DNA from: Bacteroidales bacterium UBA4893
Lineage (GTDB): Bacteria > Bacteroidota > Bacteroidia > Bacteroidales > P3
DNA: 47,909 bases
Assembly: GCA_002399025.1 (NCBI GenBank)
Contig: DHCV01000002.1
Coordinates: forward strand, 45,531 to 93,439
Reading direction: 5' to 3'
In this document: positions 33,080 to 41,082 of the stretch, in pieces
Layout: each line of letters starts with the position of its first letter
How positions within the stretch are numbered: position 1 is the stretch's first letter
Program-made: the position numbers and the translations under genes
The notes under the pieces: model-generated
What the model was told of the DNA's origin: nothing
Databases searched by the model: none
What the model saw: only the letters and a program-made list of their open reading frames with translations

Positions 33080-35701
33080 GTGAAACAAGAAAAAAAGAAA
33101 AAAGCAACATCTGACGATTTAAAAAAAGATATAAAAAAGAAACCCTCAGAAAAGGAAAAGCCATTAAAGATGGCTTCTTCTGCATTGAGAAGTGAGGTTT
33201 CTATAAGAGTACTTGGGACTTTCTTTGTACTCCTATCTGTCTTTTTGCTTTTTTCTTTTATCTCTTTTCTCATCTCTTGGACAATAGATTATAATATTGT
33301 CAAATCCTCTTCCGCAATTGACATCTTGGTTGGAAACAAAGACATAAAGAATTGGGGGGGAGCAATTGGAGCATTCCTATCACATATTCTAATTGTTTCT
33401 ACTTTTGGTATAGCTGCCTTTGGATATATTCTCATCACAACATTAATAGGGTTAAGACTTTTTGGAGTAAAGATTCTTCATTTCTGGAAAATTATTATCT
33501 ATACACTAATAATAATGTTGTGGCTCTCAGCCATAATTGGATATGTAGTCTATTTCTTTAACTTTGAAAACTATTACGAGTTAGCTGGTGTAGTTGGTAT
33601 TTCTCTAAACTCTTGGTTTCATGGCTTTGCTGGAGGCGTGGGAGCTGTAATCATATTAGTTTTCTTTACAATCACTCTTCCAATGCTTATGTTTGGAATT
33701 AAGTATTCCTTTGTAGGAAAACTTTTTAAAAGAAAACCAAAGCAAATTGAAAATTTAGAAGAAAACAATCAAGAAGAAACAAATCTTGAAGAGGTGGAAT
33801 TAGTATCAGAAGATAAAAAAATAGAACTTGAAGATAGAAAAATAGAATCAGAAGATAATAATTTAGAGTTTGAAGTTAAATCCTCTTATATTGAAAGGCA
33901 AGAATTAGAAAATAAAGACGGATTAACTGACCAAGAAAAAGATGAGTTGCTCCAATTTGAAATAAAAGCAGGAGTAAATAGATCAAATACCCAAACAGAT
34001 TTTCGTTCAGTTAGCTCTCCAAAGGAAAATCAGGAGGTTAATAAGAATAATTTTGCTAATGAAACTTCTTCAAATGACAATATTGATTTTGAGATAGAAA
34101 CCTCAACTAAGGCAATTATTAATGAGTTTGAAAACTTGGGGGATGAAGATATTGCTTTTGAACAGCCAATTAAGAGAAACGATATTAACACCATTTACGA
34201 CCCAAAAGAAGATTTATCATCATTTGAACTCCCTTCGACTGATTTCTTGATTAATTACGAAGAAAAGAACATAGAAGTTAAGCAGGAGGAACTTGTTGCC
34301 AACAAGGATAGAATTGTAAATACACTGAAAAATTACAGCATTGATATTTCAAAAATTGTTGCAACACCAGGACCAACAGTAACTCTTTATGAGATTGTTC
34401 CTGCTCCAGGAATTAGGATTTCAAAGATAAAGAACCTTGAAGATGATATAGCCCTTAGTCTTTCTGCACTTGGGATAAGAATTATTGCACCAATACCAGG
34501 AAGAGGAACAATTGGTATAGAGGTTCCTAATCAGCATCCACAAATTGTTTCAATGAAGACAATGCTCAATTCTCCTGAATTCCTTAATTGTAAATATGAT
34601 TTACCAATTGCTATTGGGATGACTATTTCAAACCTTCCTTATGTTGCAGACCTAACAAAAATGCCTCACCTTCTTATGGCAGGAGCAACAGGACAAGGGA
34701 AATCGGTTGGACTGAACGCAATCATTACTTCTCTTCTCTACAAGAAACACCCTGCCGAACTTAAATTTGTGATGGTTGACCCTAAGAAGGTCGAGCTATC
34801 ACTTTATACTAAGATAGAAAGGCATTATCTTGCTAAACTACCTGATTCGGAAGAGGCAATCATAACCGATACAAGAAAGGTTGTTAGGACTCTTAACTCT
34901 CTTTGCATAGAGATGGACCAAAGATATGACTTACTGAAGAATGCACAGGTTAAGAATATTAAGGAATATAATCCTAAGTTTTGTTCAAGGAAACTTAATC
35001 CAGAAGAAGGACATCGCTATTTACCATATATAGTTTTGGTAATTGATGAATTTGCCGATTTGATTATGACAGCTGGAAAGGAAATAGAAATGCCTATTGC
35101 TCGTTTAGCTCAACTTGCACGTGCAGTTGGAATTCATCTTATTATTGCAACACAACGTCCTTCGGTAAATATCATTACAGGTATTATCAAGGCTAACTTC
35201 CCTGCAAGAGTTGCATTTAGGGTAACCTCAAAGATTGACTCGCGTACAATTCTTGATGCTTCGGGTGCGGACCAGCTAATTGGACGTGGAGATTTACTTC
35301 TTTCTGCAAATAATGATATGATACGTATTCAATGTGCCTTGATAGACACACAGGAAATTGAACAAATGGCAGAGTTTATTGGGAACCAAAGAGGATACCC
35401 TGACACCTTCCTACTTCCTGAGTATATTGATGAGAATGCAGAACCAAACAAGGAGTTTGACCCAAGACAGATTGATGATAAGTTCGAAGAGGCAGCAAGA
35501 ATTATTGTTACTCTTCAACATGGTTCTACCTCCATTATTCAACGAAAACTATCTCTTGGCTACAATAGAGCTGGAAGAATAATTGACCAGTTGGAAGCTG
35601 CAGGAATTGTTGGACCATTTGAAGGCTCAAAGGCAAGAGAAGTAAAGATAAAGACAGAGGCAGAGCTTGAAATGCTTTTAAAAGAATATTTAGGAAAGTA
35701 A
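33080..35701 (+). CDS. ftsK: DNA translocase FtsK/SpoIIIE
   Basis: Hexameric ATPase that moves chromosome termini through the closing septum; 873 aa, starting at a GTG (33080). Residues 1-40 are lysine-rich. Four TM helices lie between about 45 and 215, and a 200-residue acidic linker follows. The motor has Walker A at about 533-545 (GATGQGKSVGLN) and Walker B near 654 (VLVIDEFADLI). The winged-helix gamma domain is at the C-terminus (TLQHGSTSIIQRKLSLGYNR, AGRIIDQLEAAGIVGP), where it would read polar KOPS-like sites. lolA follows 4 nt later, a conserved Bacteroidota pairing. Confidence 0.95.
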   Translation: MKQEKKKKATSDDLKKDIKKKPSEKEKPLKMASSALRSEVSIRVLGTFFVLLSVFLLFSFISFLISWTIDYNIVKSSSAIDILVGNKDIKNWGGAIGAFLSHILIVSTFGIAAFGYILITTLIGLRLFGVKILHFWKIIIYTLIIMLWLSAIIGYVVYFFNFENYYELAGVVGISLNSWFHGFAGGVGAVIILVFFTITLPMLMFGIKYSFVGKLFKRKPKQIENLEENNQEETNLEEVELVSEDKKIELEDRKIESEDNNLEFEVKSSYIERQELENKDGLTDQEKDELLQFEIKAGVNRSNTQTDFRSVSSPKENQEVNKNNFANETSSNDNIDFEIETSTKAIINEFENLGDEDIAFEQPIKRNDINTIYDPKEDLSSFELPSTDFLINYEEKNIEVKQEELVANKDRIVNTLKNYSIDISKIVATPGPTVTLYEIVPAPGIRISKIKNLEDDIALSLSALGIRIIAPIPGRGTIGIEVPNQHPQIVSMKTMLNSPEFLNCKYDLPIAIGMTISNLPYVADLTKMPHLLMAGATGQGKSVGLNAIITSLLYKKHPAELKFVMVDPKKVELSLYTKIERHYLAKLPDSEEAIITDTRKVVRTLNSLCIEMDQRYDLLKNAQVKNIKEYNPKFCSRKLNPEEGHRYLPYIVLVIDEFADLIMTAGKEIEMPIARLAQLARAVGIHLIIATQRPSVNIITGIIKANFPARVAFRVTSKIDSRTILDASGADQLIGRGDLLLSANNDMIRIQCALIDTQEIEQMAEFIGNQRGYPDTFLLPEYIDENAEPNKEFDPRQIDDKFEEAARIIVTLQHGSTSIIQRKLSLGYNRAGRIIDQLEAAGIVGPFEGSKAREVKIKTEAELEMLLKEYLGK

Positions 35702-35705
35702 GATT

Positions 35706-36350
35706 ATGAAGAGAATTGTTTTATTAATAATATTTATTTTGAGCTTTGGATTGGTTTTCTCTCAGACAACCATAAAGGACGGAATGGTTATTGACCACAA
35801 AGCAGAAAAGATAATAACTCAGGTCGCACAAAAGTTAAAGACAGATTCTCCAGTCACTATCTCCTTCTCATTGATCGAGAAAGGCATTAAGACAACTGGG
35901 CAGAAAGGTGAGTTTACATTTAGCGGGAATAAGTATTTTGGAAGCTTCTTAAACAATAGGATTTACTGCGACGGAGTATCTGTTTGGATTTATCAGCAGG
36001 AAATTGAAGAGGTTACAATCAACAGCGTTGAGGATGCACAAAACGATATACTAAATATCTCTAAGTTTATTTCTGAGGCAAACACTAAGTTTCGTCCAAA
36101 GCTGATTAGGGAAGAAAACGGAAACTATATTATTGACCTTACTCCAAAAACAAAGTCGGAGTTCTCAAAGGTAAGACTAAAAATAAACACTCAAACAAAT
36201 AGGATTTCTTCTCTTGAAGTAAACTACCGCAATTCAAATTCCTATACATATAATATAACAAGCTACAAAACAAAAGTTCAGTTGAAAGACAGCGATTTTG
36301 TATTCAACAAAAAGAACTATCCAACTGCAAATGTTGTAGATTTAAGATAA
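35706..36350 (+). CDS. LolA-like outer-membrane lipoprotein carrier protein
   Basis: Periplasmic protein, 214 aa, with a signal peptide (MKRIVLLIIFILSFGLVFSQ). The LolA-type half-barrel pattern is visible: KIITQVAQKLKTDSPVTISF, then GEFTFSGNKYFGSF, YCDGVSVWIYQQEIEEVTIN and DLTPKTKSEFSKVRLKINTQ. LolA shuttles lipoproteins from the LolCDE complex to the outer membrane. The gene directly downstream of ftsK is typically lolA in this phylum. lolB is not expected. Confidence 0.85.
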   Translation: MKRIVLLIIFILSFGLVFSQTTIKDGMVIDHKAEKIITQVAQKLKTDSPVTISFSLIEKGIKTTGQKGEFTFSGNKYFGSFLNNRIYCDGVSVWIYQQEIEEVTINSVEDAQNDILNISKFISEANTKFRPKLIREENGNYIIDLTPKTKSEFSKVRLKINTQTNRISSLEVNYRNSNSYTYNITSYKTKVQLKDSDFVFNKKNYPTANVVDLR

Positions 36351-36370
36351 AGGATATAAATAAATCACTC

Positions 36371-36426
36371 TTTACCTTTTACCTTTTACCTTTTACATTT
36401 TACCTTTTACTTTTTATCTTTTACCT
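36371..36426. repeat. Heptanucleotide tandem repeat (TTTACCT)8
   Basis: Eight consecutive 7-bp units, five of them exactly TTTACCT, the others TTTACAT, TTTACTT and TTTATCT. The array fills the gap between the convergent lolA-like and NlpC/P60 genes and runs through the stop codon into the last 20 bases of the latter. Seven is not a multiple of three, so unit gain or loss inside the coding part would change the last residues and stop. Confidence 0.9.
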
Positions 36427-36964
36427 TCTTTAACTTAGGGTGTCTTCCTCCCCTATAGTATAGTTTTGCCCAATATTTATCGTTAAGACTTGTTATCACA
36501 ACACCTTGAGAAGTTGAGGTATGAACAAAAGTATTGTCTTTTAGATATATTCCAACATGACTTACTTTCTTGCTCTTATTTTTAAAGAAGACCAAATCGC
36601 CTTCCTTAAGAGATGATTTCGAATCTATAGGATCAAGAGCTTTCTCCATTTCAGCAGCAGTTCGAGGAAGCATTATTCCATAAACATCCTTATATACATT
36701 CTGAACAAACCCACTACAATCAACTCCCTTCTTAGAATTTCCACCCAAGCGATGAGGAGTACCAATCCAGCCTTCATAATAATTTGCCAAAGTCCTATCC
36801 TCTATCTTAACCTCTTCCTTATTTATTGGCTTTGAAGTATCTCTTTCGTTATCAAATTCAATCTCCCAAGCAGTTTCTTCATAAGAAGGTTTCTTTAATA
36901 AGGAACAACTTGAAATTGAAAGAGTAGAAATTAATAATATAATATATAAGTATGGTTTCTTCAT
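36407..36964 (-). CDS. NlpC/P60-family lipoprotein (peptidoglycan hydrolase)
   Basis: 185 aa. Lipoprotein signal MKKPYLYIILLISTLSISSC with Cys20 as lipid site. The NlpC/P60 domain covers about residues 58-172: catalytic Cys83 (GVDCSGF), His136 (KVSHVGIYL) and His148 (FVHTS). The family cleaves gamma-D-Glu to diamino-acid bonds in peptidoglycan stem peptides. The basic C-terminus (KLKKVKDKK) is encoded by the edge of the heptamer repeat, so it may vary between strains. Confidence 0.92.
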   Translation of the reverse strand: MKKPYLYIILLISTLSISSCSLLKKPSYEETAWEIEFDNERDTSKPINKEEVKIEDRTLANYYEGWIGTPHRLGGNSKKGVDCSGFVQNVYKDVYGIMLPRTAAEMEKALDPIDSKSSLKEGDLVFFKNKSKKVSHVGIYLKDNTFVHTSTSQGVVITSLNDKYWAKLYYRGGRHPKLKKVKDKK

Positions 36965-37001
36965 TTTTTTAAGCTATCTAATGTGAGTAAAAGTCTATTG
37001 A

Positions 37002-38435
37002 TTATTTCCCGGTTTTAAAATCTAAGTAGAATGTTTTATTTCTATTGCCTTGTTTGCCTTTAGAATCATAAAAGAATCTATAAGGAAATGAAAGGGAATA
37101 TTCTTTATTTGGCTCCAACTCAATTTCAACTATCCATTCTTTCTTTGTCTCATTATTCCAATTTGCTGAAATAACTTTTGGTAAATATGATACATCGGAT
37201 ATCCTTCCCCAACTAATTCTTCCATTACATCCAGTATTCATTTCTCTATTAAACTTAATTATAATCTCTTTTGTTTGAGGAGAAACATTATCTTGTCCAT
37301 CTTTTATCGATGTTTTTATAGTAAAATCGGAATAATATTTCTTTATTGCCTTTTTTAATTTTCTTGGATTGATTTTATTGAATTGATTTGCAAATTCAGG
37401 CATAAAAGAATTAAAATCTGGGTATTTAGAACGTTCTTTAGAATAAGTATCAAAAGCTTGATATACATCTCTTATGCAGAAAAAACTTCTATCTTCTTCT
37501 TGTTTAAAAAGAGTTTCCAAATCTACCTTTGAATTATCTGCAAGATATTTTATTGCTGCTGCTCTAACAAATGTCTCATTCATCATATAAACTGGACTAG
37601 GATAAGCTTGATTGCTCATGTCCACTTCAACTAATTTATAAATTTTCTCTGAATTCTTTTCTATTAAATCCCAATGTTTCTCAACCATAGGATTGCAATA
37701 GCTATGATTAAATTCATGAATTAAGGTTTGAATAATATAAATTGATGTTTTCTTATTAATAGTCATAGTGCTATCAAATATCCATGAACCCATAATAGAA
37801 TAAACATATTCATCTGAGTTTTTATATGTTAATTTAGGACCATAATTATTAGGACCACTTATTGGAGAAATAATAACTGAGAAATTATTATTACTTTTTT
37901 GAGAATAGAAACTATCGAACCAAGATAAATTAACTTCATTAATTAATGGTTTAAACCCTTCTTCCAATTTGGAGTAGAAATCAAAATTCTTATTATAGAA
38001 ATCTCTAAAATTAGTTTTGAAATAGAAATCATTTAATAGTAGAAGAAAATGTTCTGCAGTCTCTTTTGTCCATCTATTATCATGCTCCCAAATACTATAT
38101 TGAATATTTGTATTGAATCTTAAGCTATCCTCAATAATTAAATTTATTGCATAAGACATCGGAGCATCATATCCTATTCCTCTTTCTTGTTTTAAATGTT
38201 TTGCATAAGAAAATACAATATCATTCAAATAGGGCTTGAAGTATTCTTCAATATTATCTCTAAAGTCTTTAAACATAATTGAACGCTTATACTCATTATA
38301 ATCTGCTAAATAACAAACCACACCAAGAAGTTCAGTTCTTTCATCAACCTTCACGACTAATGTTTTGTTTTGAGAAAATAATGAAGGCAATAAGAATAAA
38401 CTGCATACAAAAAAGGAAATTATTTTTTTCATCAT
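37002..38435 (-). CDS. Secreted DUF4932-like metalloprotease candidate with Ig-like C-terminal domain
   Basis: 477 aa from the ATG at 38433-38435 (MMKKIISFFVCSLFLLPSLF), a signal peptide. The longer frame to 38468 begins at the predicted transcription start. The central zinc-peptidase motif HEFNH (H240, E241, H244, in TLIHEFNHSYCNP) is followed about 50 residues later by MMNETFVRAAAIKYL, where a Glu could be the third ligand. From about residue 380 an Ig-like 'Big_5' pattern appears (KDGQDNVSPQTKEIIIKFNR). This resembles the DUF4932 group of Bacteroidota exported proteins. Peptidase activity is inferred only from the motif. There is no T9SS tail. Confidence 0.75.
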   Translation of the reverse strand: MMKKIISFFVCSLFLLPSLFSQNKTLVVKVDERTELLGVVCYLADYNEYKRSIMFKDFRDNIEEYFKPYLNDIVFSYAKHLKQERGIGYDAPMSYAINLIIEDSLRFNTNIQYSIWEHDNRWTKETAEHFLLLLNDFYFKTNFRDFYNKNFDFYSKLEEGFKPLINEVNLSWFDSFYSQKSNNNFSVIISPISGPNNYGPKLTYKNSDEYVYSIMGSWIFDSTMTINKKTSIYIIQTLIHEFNHSYCNPMVEKHWDLIEKNSEKIYKLVEVDMSNQAYPSPVYMMNETFVRAAAIKYLADNSKVDLETLFKQEEDRSFFCIRDVYQAFDTYSKERSKYPDFNSFMPEFANQFNKINPRKLKKAIKKYYSDFTIKTSIKDGQDNVSPQTKEIIIKFNREMNTGCNGRISWGRISDVSYLPKVISANWNNETKKEWIVEIELEPNKEYSLSFPYRFFYDSKGKQGNRNKTFYLDFKTGK

Positions 38436-38478
38436 AATATATTTTAAAGATATAATAATTAAGTTCACTTTTATTCTG

Positions 38479-38486
38479 CAAACTTA
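38479..38486 (-). promoter_or_regulatory. -7 element for the HExxH-protein gene
   Basis: TAAGTTTG on the minus strand followed by CAG, matching TAnnTTTG; a start near 38471 gives a leader of about 35 nt before the ATG at 38435. -33 not clear. Confidence 0.4.
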
Positions 38487-38655
38487 CGATTAAAATTATT
38501 AAGGAAATAGATTATTTGAATTTATTTTTAAATGACCTTGTCAGATAATTATAGTCAACCTCTAAGCCACTTGTAAATATTAATACTTATATAAGATGGA
38601 AGTGATTTTTTATCAATATTCAATAAATTTTACTTGGATTTAATGATGAAAAAAG

Positions 38656-38750
38656 AAAACCTTGTTTCAGTAAATTAAAACGAAGAAAGAAAAAATTAAA
38701 ACTTGATTTCAGTAAATTAAAACAAGGTTTCAGTAAATTATTATAAGGAG
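38656..38750. repeat. 95-bp modular intergenic repeat, copy B
   Basis: Read on the plus strand: AAAAC, core CTTGTTTCAGT, linker AAATTAAAAC, core GAAGAAAGAAA, linker, core TTGATTTCAGT, linker, core AAGGTTTCAGT, and the tail AAATTATTATAAGGAG. All cores are 11 bp and all three linkers are identical 10-mers. AAACCTTGTTT (38657-38667) and AAACAAGGTTT (38720-38730) are perfectly complementary, so the first and last cores can pair. Same length and ends as copy A (24441-24535), opposite orientation; the third core belongs to a different class. Confidence 0.87.
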
Positions 38751-38788
38751 ATAGAAACACTTGATTTTTTCTCAGAAAGAAAATAAAA

Positions 38789-38818
38789 AAGGATATAAAG
38801 AATTAACTTTATATCCTT
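38789..38818 (-). terminator. Terminator of the YitT-family gene
   Basis: A perfect 12-bp stem (38789-38800 with 38807-38818) with a 6-nt loop, followed on the minus strand by TTTTTTATTTT. It lies 25 nt after the stop codon. Confidence 0.85.
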
Positions 38819-38842
38819 ATGTTTATCATGAAATATTTACAA

Positions 38843-39772
38843 TTAATTTGCTTGAATTTCTTTAAATCCCTTACCCAAAATCTCACTGCTGTCAACAACA
38901 TTAATAAAAGCATCTGGGTCTATACTTTTAATTCCTTCTTTAAGCTTAACAAATTCAGTTCTTGAAACAGTTGTATAGATAATTTTTCTCTCTGTTCCTT
39001 GATACATTCCCATACAATTAATACAAGTTCCTCCACGATTCAAATCATTTAGGATTGCATTTCTAACATCATCATATTTATCACTAACAATAAATAAAGT
39101 CTTGTAAGTTTTAATTCCATCAATCACCATATCAATTATCTTACTTTCAATTACAATCAATAGTATTGAGTATATTGGCAAACGGAATTGACCAAAAGCA
39201 AATAAAGTTGTAAGAGTAATGGTTGAGTCAACAACAAGGACAAGTGTTCCAAGAGATATTTTGGTATATTTATTAAGAATCATTGCAATAATATCGCTTC
39301 CTCCAGAAGTTGCACCAGATTTAAAAATCATACCAATTGCTAATCCATAAATAAGACCAGCGATTAATGTATTGAGGAAGTAATCAGGGACAAAATTCAA
39401 CCCACCAGCAACTGGATTTTCAATAAAACCATCATGAATAACCGGAGCATAACCCCAAGTTGTTTCCAAAATCCACACAAAACCCAATATCAAGAACGTA
39501 GAAACAACTGTTTTAATGCCAAATTTAGGTCCAAGTATCCATGTTCCAATTAATAGAAGTGGAATATCCATACAAAAAGCATAGTAACTAATCTTCCAAG
39601 GCCAAAGAGTGTTAAACACATTGGCAAGTCCATAAGTTCCGCCTGGAGCCAAGCGATATGGATTAACAAACATTACATCTCCGGCAGCAAACAAAAAGCT
39701 ACCAATCAGAATAAGTGCATAAGCCTTAATCCATTGTTTTGAGAACAATTTTTCTTTCTTTTGAGTAGTCAT
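38843..39772 (-). CDS. YitT-family membrane protein (DUF161 + DUF2179)
   Basis: 309 aa. Five or six hydrophobic segments span about residues 12-205 and include the family hallmarks GDVMFVNPYRLAPGGTYGLA and GLAIGMIFKSGATSGGSDII. A cytoplasmic DUF2179 domain follows from about 215 (KTYKTLFIVSDKYDDVRNAI; IIYTTVSRTEFVKLKEGIKS). Family members are common in Bacteroidota and Firmicutes. Their function is unsettled, though some are suggested transporters. The gene is a single unit with TATCTTTG at 39809-39816 upstream and a strong terminator. Confidence 0.9.
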   Translation of the reverse strand: MTTQKKEKLFSKQWIKAYALILIGSFLFAAGDVMFVNPYRLAPGGTYGLANVFNTLWPWKISYYAFCMDIPLLLIGTWILGPKFGIKTVVSTFLILGFVWILETTWGYAPVIHDGFIENPVAGGLNFVPDYFLNTLIAGLIYGLAIGMIFKSGATSGGSDIIAMILNKYTKISLGTLVLVVDSTITLTTLFAFGQFRLPIYSILLIVIESKIIDMVIDGIKTYKTLFIVSDKYDDVRNAILNDLNRGGTCINCMGMYQGTERKIIYTTVSRTEFVKLKEGIKSIDPDAFINVVDSSEILGKGFKEIQAN

Positions 39773-39808
39773 ATTTCAATATTTTTATATTATCCAATTA
39801 AAAGTTTG

Positions 39809-39816
39809 CAAAGATA
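39809..39816 (-). promoter_or_regulatory. -7 element for the YitT-family gene
   Basis: TATCTTTG on the minus strand followed by CAAAC, 37 nt upstream of the ATG. The -33 element is not evident. Confidence 0.45.
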
Positions 39817-39986
39817 GTAAAAAAACCATTGAGCCGAATTCTCAAGCTATATTGATTCAAATTTATCGAGACAAATATTTATACAACAACAATAAGTCTT
39901 ATATAATAAAGAATAAGCATTTAACTATTATTCCTATTTCAAAATGAGATTAATTCAAAATATGTTTTTAATCTAAAGATAAGTAT

Positions 39987-39994
39987 TATCTTTG
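39987..39994 (+). promoter_or_regulatory. -7 element for the porin-like gene
   Basis: TATCTTTG followed by CACC, 35 nt before the GTG at 40029. A T-rich TGTTTTT lies near the -33 position but lacks a clean TTTG. Confidence 0.45.
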
Positions 39995-40028
39995 CACCGT
40001 TTTTTAAAGAAGAAAAAAAGATTTGGTC

Positions 40029-41063
40029 GTGAGAAAAATTTGCAGTTTATTATTATTAATCAATTTATTACCCTTAATTTCTATTTCGCAAGACATAAAC
40101 CCAAAAGTTAGATTAAAATTTGATACCCGTTTCGACTTTGAAACTTGGGTCCCGACTGATAGTGATTCAAGCACTCTTAATGGTATAAGTGGGAAGTATT
40201 TCAACATTATGATTGATGGGGATATCAATGAAAAGTTTTCTTATAACTATCGTCAGCGCTTTTCAATGAATGCAGTTGATAATTATCAAATGGCTGGAAG
40301 AGAAAATATGAATAATTTTCATTCACTTGATTGGGCATACTTGAATTATAAGATTAATGATGCCTTTACTCTTTCTGCAGGTAAGCAAGTTGTTATGATT
40401 GGGGGATGGGAATATGATTATGCTCCAATTGATCAATATTTCTGGTCTAATTTCTGGAATAATGTTTTTTGTTATGAGCTTGGAGCAATGATTAGCTATA
40501 CTAATCCAGATAAGAATCATACTCTTAGTTTTCAAATCTCCAACTCTCCTTTTTCTACCAAAAATCTTTCAAGTCTTTATGCTTATAACTTTATTTGGTA
40601 TGGCTGTATGGATTGGTTTAAAACCATTTATTCAACAAATATGGTTGAATATGAAAAAGGACATTTCATCAACTATATAGTTTTGGGTAATAAGTTCAGC
40701 ATTGGTAACTTCTCTTTAGAACTTGATTTAATGAATAGAGCCTCATCTGAACAAAGCAATTTCTTTGCAGATTATACTGTTATTGGGAATGGGATATACA
40801 ATATAAATAATAATTTAAAAATCTTTGCAAAGGGAGGATACGACCAAAACAAGGCTCAGACTCCTCAAGAGGCTTTTGTTTACGATAGGTTTGTTATTCC
40901 TGGAACGGAGTATTTGTTTTACGGAATTGGGCTTGAGTATTTCCCAATAAAGGATAAGAAAGACGTTCGTATTCATGCATTTTGGGCAAGTAATAATGCA
41001 GATGTTCAATACAATACATTTAATATAGGGATGCGTTGGCAAATGAAGGTTTTAGAAAGGTAA
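40029..41063 (+). CDS. Outer-membrane porin-like beta-barrel (phosphate-selective porin O/P-like)
   Basis: 344 aa from a GTG at 40029 (MRKICSLLLLINLLPLISIS after initiator decoding); the frame can be read from a TTG two codons earlier, which is less likely. A signal peptide is followed by an all-beta sequence of alternating aromatic strands (KVRLKFDTRFDFETWVPTDS; FSYNYRQRFSMNAVDNYQMA; DAFTLSAGKQVVMIGGWEYD). Strand periodicity, the GKQ..GGWE motif and length fit the porin O/P group common in Bacteroidota. The last strand ends with aromatic and basic residues (NIGMRWQMKVLER). The Gate-domain permease gene follows 19 nt later, so the pair may handle the same solute at the outer and inner membrane. 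Substrate unknown. Confidence 0.75.
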   Translation: MRKICSLLLLINLLPLISISQDINPKVRLKFDTRFDFETWVPTDSDSSTLNGISGKYFNIMIDGDINEKFSYNYRQRFSMNAVDNYQMAGRENMNNFHSLDWAYLNYKINDAFTLSAGKQVVMIGGWEYDYAPIDQYFWSNFWNNVFCYELGAMISYTNPDKNHTLSFQISNSPFSTKNLSSLYAYNFIWYGCMDWFKTIYSTNMVEYEKGHFINYIVLGNKFSIGNFSLELDLMNRASSEQSNFFADYTVIGNGIYNINNNLKIFAKGGYDQNKAQTPQEAFVYDRFVIPGTEYLFYGIGLEYFPIKDKKDVRIHAFWASNNADVQYNTFNIGMRWQMKVLER

Positions 41064-41082
41064 AAAAATAAAAATACAAACT

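Larger units (their letters stand above)
38436..38842. other. Intergenic region with a 95-bp modular repeat and a terminator
   Basis: A 407-nt spacer between the YitT gene and the HExxH-protein gene, with no supported ORF. From right to left it holds the YitT terminator (38789-38818), the 95-bp repeat copy B (38656-38750), about 170 nt of featureless AT-rich sequence, and a -7 element at 38479-38486. Confidence 0.65.

Noticed and set aside
36371..36426. Intrinsic terminator in the lolA / NlpC gap
   Set aside because: The T-rich sequence is a direct heptamer repeat with no inverted complement, so no hairpin forms.
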